Source of the DNA: Phycomyces nitens
Taxonomy: Eukaryota > Mucoromycota > Mucoromycetes > Mucorales > Phycomycetaceae
Length of the DNA: 64,000 nucleotides
Direction of reading: 5' to 3'
NCBI GenBank assembly: GCA_022702545.1
Contig: JAHRBC010000001.1
Location: forward strand, 9,734,001 to 9,798,000
Below are positions 1 to 9,725 of this stretch, piece by piece. Position numbers and translations under genes: made by a program. The notes below the pieces were generated by a model. That model worked only from the letters and a program-made list of their open reading frames with translations. It was not told where the DNA came from and made no database searches. How positions within the stretch are numbered: position 1 is the stretch's first letter; every line of letters starts with the position of its first letter.

Positions 1-859
1 AGGCAGCATAGAACTCGCGAGGCTATATCAAGGAAAACCCCATAAGTTGACCTGGCTGCCAAGTCAAGTGTCTTGTACTTACATGGGCATTGATCTCCTC
101 TTCAGCTTCGGGTGTATTGAGGTAGAGCTGGTATTGGAAATTGGGCAATTTCTTAACAATATCCTCCAGAGTCACCTTGACAGGTGGCCTGGGTGCATAT
201 GGAGTGCAGAAGCTCGCAATTGCCTTTACACGCTCAGGAAAGTATTGAGCAAAACGCCAGACGACAAAGCCTCCCCAGTCATGACCAATTGTGGTAACAG
301 TGGGAATCTGCAAATGGTCCAAGAGACCAGCAAGGTCTTTGGATATAGTCTTGAAACCGTACTGGGAAGGATCAGCTGGGGACTCCTAATGTTTGTTATG
401 CATTAGGTACACGCACACAAACAAGATATTATAGCCTTACCGATTCACCAAACCCACGGAGAGTGGGAACGATTACACGATATCCAAGGTTGACAAGGAA
501 TCCAATCTGTTCTCTCCATCCTAAAAGCATGTTGGTATAAAGAGACAAGCTTAATAGAAAACAGTCGAATATATTTACCAAGCCAACTAGATAAAGATCA
601 TTAGTCATTCATGTCATTGATGCTCTACTCATGGTCTATCTTACAGGTCAGGCCAGCCATGGATAAGTATCAAGACCTCTTTTGAAGAAGAGTTCTCGTC
701 GACGTAATGTAGTCTGATACCATTGGTATTACAGAACTGGCTATTGTAGGAAGAGGGGTCGCACTTGTCAAACATGTTATGGAGAGGTAAAAGAAAGACA
801 GACAGAATGGATTTATATATCCCTCGAGAAATAAGGGTCAATGGCGGGAAATATTGCAA
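1..859 (-). CDS. Epoxide hydrolase-like alpha/beta hydrolase (partial, C-terminus off the window)
   Basis: Probably hydrolyses epoxides to diols or a related ester substrate. The family uses an Asp nucleophile, here in the motif GHDWGG (codons around 270-290), with the oxyanion motif HGWPDL earlier. I map exons 859-645, 586-579, 520-441, 385-83 and 22-1. All introns begin GT and end AG, and coding length before the last intron is 606 nt, so the frame closes exactly. The second exon is only 8 nt and yields the expected family string HGWPDLWLGWREQ. The first 25 residues are hydrophobic and could be a membrane anchor; the start at 859 is the first Met, and a downstream Met (FDKCDPSSYN context) is possible. 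The lid domain, catalytic acid and His lie beyond position 1. Substrate unknown. A P450 lies 2.7 kb upstream on the same strand. Confidence 0.85.
579..586 (-). other. 8-nt microexon of the epoxide hydrolase gene
   Basis: Flanked by introns 587-644 and 521-578, each 58 nt, with GT donors (GTAAGA and GTAAAT) and CTAG/TTAG acceptors. Inclusion joins GAC-CT to GA-TGG and gives D-L-W-L-G-W-R, which matches the conserved HGxPDxWxGWR stretch of epoxide hydrolases. Skipping it breaks the frame. Confidence 0.8.
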
Positions 860-929
860 TTAATATTAGTCACGTCATACAGAGCCGATCTGTGTTCAGC
901 TGCTGGCAGGTTTGCAAATGTTGGTGCTT

Positions 930-1135
930 TTTAAATAAATTTGATTTTGGCCTTTTGTCTCGAGTGTTTTGAAAGCAGCGACTAGGCTTTAATGGCTGCT
1001 CTCTTTATTTCAGAGCAGAAACAATTGATCGTCCAGAAGCTCAATAACATAAAGGCAACTTTTTACTTTTTACAACTATAAATAAACGTTGATAATAGAA
1101 ATCCACGTAACCCATTCGGAAAATAACAGTGCATT
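930..1135 (+). repeat. Diverged direct repeat, copy 1
   Basis: Shares ordered blocks with 1910-2095: TTTATTTCAG, AATTGATCGTC, ATAAA then CGTTGATA, AATCCAC and CAGTG. Spacing is kept, but many substitutions and small indels separate the copies. Identity of the repeat family is unknown. Confidence 0.55.
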
Positions 1136-1316
1136 TTTTTTTTCCAAGACAGTTTATTAAATCTACCCAGTCACACTTCTTTGATCAGTCATACTGAGAG
1201 TATCTTTCTTGGCCTCGAAGCTTATAAAAATATTTATAAAACACTATATAGAGTTGGTTGGTGTGGGAGAGAGTAAAACTGGGGAGTACAGTGGGTGCAC
1301 TGCAGAAAGCATATTA

Positions 1317-1317
1317 A

Positions 1318-1350
<33 letters not shown>

Positions 1351-1351
1351 T
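1317..1351 (+). repeat. (ATT)n microsatellite
   Basis: About eleven uninterrupted ATT units in an AT-rich intergenic stretch. Confidence 0.95.
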
Positions 1352-1909
1352 AATAGTCTTTTGGAATTATTTATAACTTGTGCAAAGTCTTGCATTAATA
1401 ATACCAGAATTAAATTGAATAATATTTATTGGTTAAATGATACCTTTTAAGTATCTTTTTTTTTTTAGAAAAAAAAGATCAGAACCAGTTACTGTGTACT
1501 CCTTTTTCATTATAGTAAATAATCCTAAAAATGTCTTCCATTGCTAACCACAATAAACGGTAGAACAGATACTCGGAATGCTGCTAGAATCCTTTTGGAC
1601 AAACAGGAAGAAAAAGAATAGGTCTTGATAACAATATGCTAGCCAAATAACTTGCAAGTGAACACTATTAATAATTTAATGGAAATAGATCAGAATTTTT
1701 GGCTAATGCTTTAAAATTCTGATATTTATTCGGTTGTGAGTATATGGTTATAAAGATACTATTATACAATCTTGCAGATTTATATTGTCATTTGCATGAA
1801 AGAGGGTTTGGAGTATTTGGTTTATACAGATATGAGCTTGGTTACTTTCTTATATAATGAATTATTGGTGGTTTATATACTATCATTTAAATCCCCTTGT
1901 AACTAGTCT

Positions 1910-2095
1910 ATGTTGTGAAAGATGGTGCTTTTTGAAAAACATTGTCTTTTATTTCAGCACAAAAAAATAATTGATCGTCTAAGAACCCAGATATTTAAAC
2001 AGCATTTTTTTTGCTTTTCTAACAGTTTTTATAAATGAGCGTTGATAGTAGTTCAGTAATCCACTTGGGAGATAGCAGTGGTGCACTAGATTTAT
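1910..2095 (+). repeat. Diverged direct repeat, copy 2
   Basis: Second copy of the segment at 930-1135, in the same orientation. The order of shared blocks is TTTATTTCAGCA, AATTGATCGTCTA, ATAAATGAGCGTTGATA, AATCCACTTGG and GCAGTG. No coding potential is seen in either copy. Confidence 0.55.
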
Positions 2096-2237
2096 ATTCT
2101 CATAGTGATATTTAATTCCAAAGGGGTAAAATATCAGTATTCTGATATCAATTCAATAAATAATTATTTACATGGTCTAGAAGCCAAAATAAGATTGTGT
2201 TTCAAAATCTGTATTTATGATCAAGACTGCTGAATAT

Positions 2238-3105
2238 CTAGCCAAAGAGTGATTTCCAGATACTCTTTCCCTCTTGTGGAATCGATGCTAGCTTTTCTTT
2301 CAAAGACTTCTTTTCCTCCCGCATCTCGTCCACTGTACCATCAGGGTGGGTTATGCGCTTCGTAATTACCGTGTGTCCATTCTGTCTGGTTGTCGTCTGA
2401 ACCTCTTCTGAGCCATCTGGCAAATGTACGACACGCTTGGACGAATATGAATACGAGTAGCCCTATGCACCATATTAATGAAATGTATTGTACTATATCG
2501 ACTTGATATTTACCGACGACGGCTCTTTGGCTATTTCAGAAGAGTCTATAGTCTCTGGGTGTTATTATTCATAATATTATTTGATTCCCAAACCACCACT
2601 TACCAAGTTCATCCCTTTCGTTTGATCGATTATAAATCGAAGCATAGTCAGCATGAGAGCTTCCTTCATCAGTTCCATGGAGAGGGAAAAGCAATTGAAA
2701 GAGATTTGGTGGATTGGCTTCTGGAAGATTGCCTTGCTGGAAAACAGTTGAATCTCTTTGTTGATGACCCTCTAGCACATGCTGAAGTAAACCAAGTAAG
2801 CTAGGGGTCTCTGACTGAGGGAGGTCTCTTGTAGCAAGAGAATAATCATTGCTGGAAACAGGGGGCTGGTGTGAATTATTTTCCGTTTGCGAATCATCAG
2901 TTTCTTTCATGCGAGACTTGCGAGCGAGTCTCTTGAAATCCTCTCCTCCATTAACTTCATTCAGCACTTCTGGTAATTCAGTCTGCTGGACGTTTGGAAC
3001 AAGCCCCTTGAAGAGCATAGACAGGGTTCCATTGAGAACAGTTTCAAACACACCTTCGAGAATGTCTAATTCATTCTCGGGATCATTAGGATTATGAGGT
3101 GCCAT
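2238..3105 (-). CDS. Conserved-looking hypothetical protein with PDG-type repeats near the C-terminus
   Basis: Three exons, 3105-2604, 2545-2514 and 2462-2238, with GT-AG introns of 58 and 51 nt. They total 759 nt and encode 252 residues in one frame. I start at the second Met (MAPHNP); an upstream in-frame Met at 3117 adds four residues. The N-terminal 60 residues are acidic and amphipathic, the middle is Asn/Ser/Gln-rich and likely disordered, and the C-terminus carries two related units, KRVVHLPDGSEEV and KRITHPDGTVDE, followed by a basic segment ending WKSLFG. The paired K-x-PDG-x-E pattern recalls the C-terminus of HAX1-like mitochondrial proteins, but the match is too short to name the gene. 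It lies between a P450 and an epoxide hydrolase on the same strand, with no evidence of a shared function. Confidence 0.7.
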
Positions 3106-3117
3106 TAGGAAGAACAA

Positions 3118-3542
3118 AAATATGTATATCGGAGTTTATATTTAAAAAGTTTAAAATATAAGCGTTTTATGCTGCATGGCTTTGCAATGTCTGGATCAAT
3201 AACCGGTTCTATCCAATTGACGTCAAAAGAAATCCAATGCACAGAAGCAATTCTATCCAATAAAAACTCAAGACCATACAAGCTATAAAGTAGTAACCAT
3301 TCAAAAAAAAGCCATCATTTGAATAAGCCGACGTCAAGAGAAATGGGTTTTGGGATGGCTTGGTTTGGTTTGGTTTGGGATGGTGAACAATTGAAGAATT
3401 GTAATAGAAAGATATAAATAATACATTGGTTTATTTGGATTCATGAACTACCTTTTTTCAATTGAAGATAGAATAGCATACATTGATTGACTGTCTATAA
3501 AGATGAGAATCCCATCATGGTGACTAGAACATAAAGAAGAAT
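3118..3542. other. Intergenic region between the P450 3' end and the PDG-repeat gene
   Basis: No ORF of note. It includes a short run of TTTGG units around 3360-3382 and the presumed promoter of the gene ending at 2238. Confidence 0.6.
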
Positions 3543-5657
3543 CTATTTTTTACTTCGCTCAGTGACACGGAATTCATATGGCAAAGGCGCGTCTACAAGA
3601 CCAAAGTCTTGAAGGCCATCAAGGTCAATTGGTATCTGATTCCCATCTTTATCCAGAGCAAGTGAAATATCACAACTAGAGAATAGGCGTACAGACACTT
3701 CAAACATCTCCATTTCCGCCTATAGAACGATGCTTAATACTTGCAACTTCATCTATTATGCTTACCAAATGGATTCCTGGGCAGATTCGCCTGGCAAACA
3801 AACATTTTAGAATACACAGCCAACAGCTACCTGATTTATTCCAATCTATACCTTCCCCATCCAAAGTTGTATTGATCCCGATTGGATATTGGCCCATTAG
3901 CAGCAGATGAAATCGTAGTGTACTTTATGAATCGCTCTGGAATAAACTTTTCTGGATCCTTGTACGTATTGGGGTCCATGTGCAAGGCCTTCATGCTAAC
4001 AATAAGCATTGCGCCCTTGGGGATATGGTACCCATTAAATTCGACTATAAATCTATCAGACAAAGTTTCTAAATCAAATTGCTTTATTTGGTACTTGCCA
4101 TCTTCTGTTGCTTCATGAGGAAGTCCAAAGGTGGTTATGCTGCGGTACCGTAGACTTTCTTTCTGTGCAGAACACAGATACGGTAGCTGATTAGCTTCAG
4201 AGAACTCTGGAAGTCTTCCGTGTTTTAAACAAAATGCATCAATTTCGGCCTGGATATTTGTCTGCATTTCTGGGTGCATTAGTATGACTGCAAATAGCCA
4301 CGCCATGGCTACAGCGGTAGTTTCTGATCCAGCAATAACAATATCGCCTGAAATACCAAAAATTAAATCATCGTAAAGATAAAAAGAAGAATTATTCAAA
4401 GAGACTTACTCATCATCACAATAATATCTTCATCTTCTAGATCATGCTTAAAGTCTGAACTGTAGAGTCGTTTTACAAAACAGTCTGATGATCCTTCCAC
4501 TGCTTCCTTGATTAGTTTAGAAAAGAGCTCATCTCGATAAAGTGTTATAAACTGATCCATTGTTTTCTTCTTCTTTGACATGTTTAATATCCAAGAGATA
4601 TAGGGAAAGAATGATCCCGGGTCATCTTCTAGTCTGGCATAGATGTTGTGCTGATTGATGAAAGAGAACATGGACACCACTTGGGGATCCTTGATTGAAG
4701 TATACCTCTTGCCAAAGCATGTGCTCATTATTACATTAAATGCAACAAGTTGAAGGTACTTGAGGGAATCGATACTCCCATCTTTCTTTGTGTTTTCAAG
4801 CATATAGTCCACCATTATGTCTGCTTCATCTTTAAAGGATCCCGATACTTGCTTTAGAGACTCGGCACTCAGGAACTTGAGGGCTAAATGATTTGTATTA
4901 GCAAAGACTGCTCGACTGCTCGACTGCTCGACCAGCAGATCTCCTACCTGTTGCTCTGGTCTTTTTCCACCTCTTTGTAGCCGATACAAAAACAATCCCT
5001 CTGGATGATAAAAAAGGTCAATTCATCCGAATAAAATAAAGTCCGTCTTTACCTTCCACCACGGCTATAGATATCGTTAAAGTAAAAGTGAGAAGGACGT
5101 GCTGATGTGACACTTCCCCGAAGTGAGAATAACTCATGGGCCATCTGAGGGTTGCTGACAATAACCCATACTTGCGCTCCGATATTAAGCTTAATAATTG
5201 GGCCTAAGAGTATCCAGATGCCCTTGGAATCAGAATCTGAAACACTTTTGGCTCTTTTTGGTTGAAAGTAGTGCGTTACCTAGCTCATTGTGCCATTCTG
5301 CTATCCTGTCTCCAGGCACTTTTCCAAGTGAGAAAAGATGTCCTGTAGCTTGCATAAGTCAAAAATTCAATATAAAATCCAAGGCCTACCAAACACTGGA
5401 TAGCTTCTCTTTGGCGAAGGAATCTCATTCAGGCCTTTGTGGCTCTTATTTTTTGTAAATAGATAATAACACACAGAAGCAACCACGGCAGAGGCAGCCA
5501 CGATATGATTGATGTGTCGGTGGTCAATTACAGGCAGCCTTGGCTGGAGAGACATAGGAATGAAGAGGGAGTATAATACAAATAAAGGTCCTTTGATATA
5601 TTTATACAGAAAATCCATTGTCCTACACATGTTGAAAAAATGTACACAAGAATTCAT
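3543..5657 (-). CDS. Cytochrome P450 monooxygenase
   Basis: A heme-thiolate monooxygenase, membrane-anchored in the ER by a segment near residues 35-55 (INHIVAASAVVASVCYYLF). Exons: 5657/5618-5390, 5342-5280, 5203-5053, 5000-4948, 4907-4410, 4347-3852, 3790-3766 and 3719-3543. The total is divisible by three and gives 563 residues from the Met at 5618 or 576 from 5657. Signature elements in order: C-helix W-KKT-R, I-helix AGSETT, K-helix KESLR, PERF region (EKFIPERF) and the heme loop FGWGRRICPG with its Cys ligand, split by an intron after FGWGR. The 25-nt seventh exon encodes RICPGIHL. The junction at 4908-4947 is odd: it needs a 40-nt intron next to a tandem 8-bp repeat (see separate entry). 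The substrate cannot be read from sequence. Confidence 0.9.
4906..4929 (+). repeat. 8-bp tandem repeat, three copies, inside the P450 gene
   Basis: GACTGCTC is present three times without interruption. On the coding strand it gives TCGAGCAG units, each ending in AG and so each a possible splice acceptor. The downstream frame is kept only if a 40-nt intron (4947-4908) is removed, or if two of the three copies are absent. Confidence 0.9.
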
Positions 5658-6563
5658 ATTTTAATTCTGCATGAATTTCCAAACATTTCATAACCAAAAG
5701 ACTTTATACGCCGAGTCTGCTTGTGCTAGTTGCCATCCTTGTTAAAGAGTCCTGTTGAATACAAATTTGTGTCATTTAAACATATTCATCAACTCCAACA
5801 AGTGCAGAGACCATTATATCAAGATTGCAGGCAAAATAAAGCATATGTGTAAGCATATATTGATACAAGATCCTTTAATTGTAACCAAAGGCTTCTGAAA
5901 TTGGAGATATCAGGCTTGACCACAAAGACCGAATAAGATGTAAAGGCATGAATTTTTCTATTGTGCAACAGTGTACGATAGACCCTTGTACGTGTCTTAT
6001 AAATATCGGTCTTTTAGATTCTGCCATTATTTCTCATATTGCCGATAAATGTGTTTTTGTTTCATATCACTCCCCTACGCAAAATCTACAGATCTAGTCA
6101 GATTTTCTCTGCAACTTAAACCTCTCTATTAAAAAGCTATGATCACTTTTTTTTGTATTCCCTAGCTACAAAAACAAAGGCCATTTGAATTGGATCTTTA
6201 GACAATAAAGACATCACTGATACTTCTTGAGAGTACGGTCAAGGTAACATTCACTTGATCGCTTTTTTGGTCTATTGGTACAAGCGTAGCTACCTGGCAT
6301 TGCCCGTCAATTTACAAGCATATAAATAAGATGGTTATTGTCATTATATACATACCATCTCAATTGCTATTCATTAGCATCTAGTAACTAAAAAAATGAA
6401 CTCTTGACGAATTTCAAACTATCAAAAACAGATATTTCTAGTCTTTTTGCTGATTATACGAGGCTTGTGGTCTGACTACGCCCATTTCTTTATACTTTGG
6501 TACTTGTGAAACTGTGTCGTGCACAAAATAGCCCCAATAATTCAAAAAGACAGTGTCTATATT
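5658..6563. other. Intergenic region upstream of the P450 and left of the MITE
   Basis: AT-rich with no supported coding sequence. It presumably contains the P450 promoter, in the first few hundred bases. Confidence 0.55.
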
Positions 6564-6565
6564 TA

Positions 6566-7006
6566 CAGTGGCTCCTGTACCAATTTGCGCTAATTAAAAT
6601 TGGATTTCGCTTTTATAAAATTCCAATTTTCGCTTTTTTATTGGTCCAATTTTCGTTTTTGTTCAATTCAATTTTTGTTTTGTACAAAACTCAAATTACA
6701 CATTTGTTTTAAATAATGTATGTGTTGTATATACGGAAGCTATTTGTGGAAGCTTTTATGAAATTATGAGTGATATTATGCATTAGCTTTATAAAAAGAC
6801 TATTTAATAAACCTCTACATATACAAAAAGCATGTTTTTAAAACAAATGCGTAATTTGAGGTTGGTACAAAACAAAAATTGGGCCAAACAAAAACGACAA
6901 TTGAATTGAACAAAAACGAAAATTGGACCAATAAAAAGGCGAAAATACGAATTTTATAAAAGCGAAATCCAATTTTAATTAGCGCAAATTGGTACCGGAG
7001 CCACTG
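6566..7006. mobile_element. Tc1/mariner-type MITE with long terminal inverted repeats
   Basis: A 441-bp non-coding element. The left end reads CAGTGGCTCCTGTACC and the right end is its near-perfect inverse, GGTACCGGAGCCACTG. The inverted arms run about 145 bp on the left (to about 6712) and about 170 bp on the right (from about 6836), the right arm having an extra block of roughly 23 bp. Both ends are flanked by the dinucleotide TA (6564-6565 and 7007-7008), the target-site duplication expected of Tc1/mariner transposition. There is no transposase; the centre (about 6713-6835) is AT-rich. The short ORFs on either arm are products of the palindrome. Confidence 0.9.
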
Positions 7007-7008
7007 TA

Positions 7009-8339
7009 TCCAGAACACCCAATTGTTTTGGAAAGGTTCTGACTCCTTTAACCTACCTCAAGTATATAGTATATGGGCCAAGACCAGAAATCATTGTGTA
7101 TTGGCAATATAACAAGCCAATTTATGATAAGCAGTCTTTAGAGACATGGATAAACAGATGTATTTTACAATTCTAGTGTGCTTGACTACATCCTAATTAC
7201 CTCTAGCTGTGATCTACCCTAAATTATCATAAAAAACAAACTTCATGATAAAATGGGCACAAAAGGTGAATAAATTGTACCACATATCCCTCTAGGCTAC
7301 AAGGCCTAAAACTCTAGAAGATTGGTTTGGATCATGGTGACATTTAGGAATAAAAGCTAAAGGCAAGAAACTTGCAGTCAAAGAAAGTGAAGCTAACTCT
7401 TGCAAAACTCAAACTTAGAAGGGCAAAAGTGTTTCTTATTAGTTGGTTATGATGTCTTAATATCTTACAAGATATACATAAAAGAGGTGAATATAGGCCA
7501 AAGAAGAAACTACACAAATACTTATCACAGGAACAAGGGAAAAATATACTCCCCAAGGCCCAGAATTCAACTGAGTATCTCCAAATGAATTATGACTAGT
7601 ATAACCAAATCATCGAGTATAAAACATGGATCGCTCACCACGGATTATGATTTTCAAAACACTTTAACCAACAATCTCAGATCAATGGCCCATTTAATTC
7701 TTACAAACTATATCATTTAACTGATAGCTACTCTATCATTTGTGACGGATCCATAATGCCTACAATTTTCCACTCATATAGCCACCTTTATCCAATCTAA
7801 GCTGCCGTTATATGTGTTCCAGCGACAGTTACTAACCCCAAGCTATTTTATTTACCACTTTTACAATAGAGACTCTCTACAATGACCCTCTACCGTTTAT
7901 TAGACGGTTTTTGTACTTGTAGGAAGACATCTTTGATTCCATGTTATGATTCACAATCATTTGTTTAACATTTACTCAAAAATATTCATTCGAAAACCAC
8001 CTTTTATCTATCCATATTGCCTTTGAAATCCCAAGTATTACTGCAATCAAATATAAGTGACCCACTAATAATATTAGTCTGCATCAACCAGCCCAATGTT
8101 TGTAATCTACTACTTTTTAAATATTTAGAAGCTTGCTAGAAAAGAACCCTGGAATCCAACCATCACTTTTAATTTCCAATACATTTTTGCAAGGCTTTGT
8201 CAGCTATTTTTCAAGCTCTGTTACCTGAACTTTGACTATAGACCATTTATTACTTTCTCAACTCTTCTTTAACTGAAGATCATGAAATCGCAATTGACAT
8301 CATCCCTTCCGTTAAAGAATAATTTTACGGAAATTTATA
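7009..8339. other. Intergenic AT-rich DNA
   Basis: I see no coding exon with family resemblance, no RNA gene and no clear repeat between the MITE and the LINE. Confidence 0.5.
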
Positions 8340-8379
8340 TAACCGACGCAAATTACAGCCAAATAAACTTTTTTTTGGT

Positions 8380-9725
8380 ATGAGTACCCCTGAGGGATTA
8401 CACCCACAGGACAGTGCACACACGGTATGGCAAGGTAACACATATAACCGTGCCCAGGCCACACCATCACGTCCAAAGAATAAATCTTTGCATATTTTCA
8501 CTGCCCCCAATTTTGACAAGAATATGATCGTCGATCTTGGATCCGCCGCATGGACTAGTACTATCCATCCAATGAGTGTTTTGTTCAACCTTGGAAAACT
8601 CATTTCCGCAAAAGATGTGGATGATATCCTTTCCGACCATGTAGGACGGATGGCTTCTTTAACTTTGCGATATACTCGATCCAAAGACCTTTTTAGCAGA
8701 AGCATTTTTTTACTGACCCTTCAACTGGCACCAAAGCAACATCCGAAGAGTTGACTTATCAGAACACCCGAATCGTTGCTACACCAAGATTCCCTTCTAC
8801 CAGTCACATCGTCAAGGTTAATCTTTACCGCATCAATGCCTGTGATTCTAGCACAGATCTACTTGAGTTCATCAAAGATGCATTCCGGCCTTTTGGAAAA
8901 ATTGTTTAATTGGGAGCTTATCTTTCACACTGCGGTACTTTCTGTGGTGAAGTCACCCTCTTTTTAGACACCTCTGGGCAAGATGAGGTCCACCGTCTCC
9001 CAAGTCGCCTCCATCTTCGTGGCTCTCTTTCCTGTCTCGTTGAGCTTCTCTCCAAAGATATCGCACCTGTGTGTGGATACTGCCGCGAGGAAGGACACTA
9101 CTTGGGCTCCTGCACAAAACGTCTTCCCTGTACACCTCGCTGCAAAAGATGTGGCGTTATTGGCCACGTACTTGAAAGTCGGGAATGTCCCACCCATCCA
9201 GACAACATCGAAGCCAAGAGTGCTACCCAAGAGCACCAACAGTTTGCACTTTCCGAAGCTGAGTCCTTCCGGGCACGTCAAAACTCAATCACCATGACAG
9301 AGACACCCTTACCTCAAACAACCTCGCCCATACTGACCGTGCCCGCTGTCTCACCCGTCTCGACACCTCCCACAAATAAAATCCGTCGTCGTTCCATGTC
9401 CGTAATGAATACTCGTGCCATGGCGACAAAACAACTGACCATACAAAATAGCATTGACCCACTTCCCACGGATAACCCCATGTATGATCCCTCTGGCCGT
9501 GGACTCAATTCCAGTAAATACTCAGAGACTACTCGAGGTTTGCCTAGTAGTGATGATGGTATAAACCACCCCACCTTCGCTGATGACGAACTTCAACAGT
9601 CTTTTCTTGAGACTACTCTTTTGACCCGCTCACAAGGCGCAACCCAATATATTGACCTCGGCGGTAAAATCCCTATGCACGATGGAAATAAAAAGTCTGG
9701 CCGCTCAGGTCAGCCAACTTTATAA
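8380..9725 (+). pseudogene. LINE ORF1 (gag-like, zinc knuckle) pseudogene
   Basis: Encodes the RNA-binding protein of the LINE. The reading frame starts at 8380, is lost by an apparent one-base deletion in a T-run near 8706-8712, resumes in another frame, and meets a TAA near 8908 before LGAYLSHCG. Two zinc knuckles follow near 9070-9200: CGYCREEGHYLGSC, then CKRCGVIGHVLESREC. The C-terminal third is Ser/Thr/Pro-rich and ends with TAA at 9723-9725, followed at once by the ATG of ORF2. Confidence 0.85.

Larger units (their letters stand above)
860..2237. other. Intergenic AT-rich DNA with a diverged duplicated segment
   Basis: No supported gene. It holds two degenerate copies of an about 200-bp segment (listed separately), an (ATT)n microsatellite and poly-T/poly-A tracts. 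Upstream regulatory DNA of the epoxide hydrolase would lie in the first few hundred bases. Confidence 0.6.

Noticed and set aside
6497..7018. Two ORFs (plus 6497-6712, minus 6815-7018) with near-identical proteins rich in Phe, Ile and Lys
   Set aside because: They are the two arms of the MITE's inverted repeat read on opposite strands, not duplicated genes.
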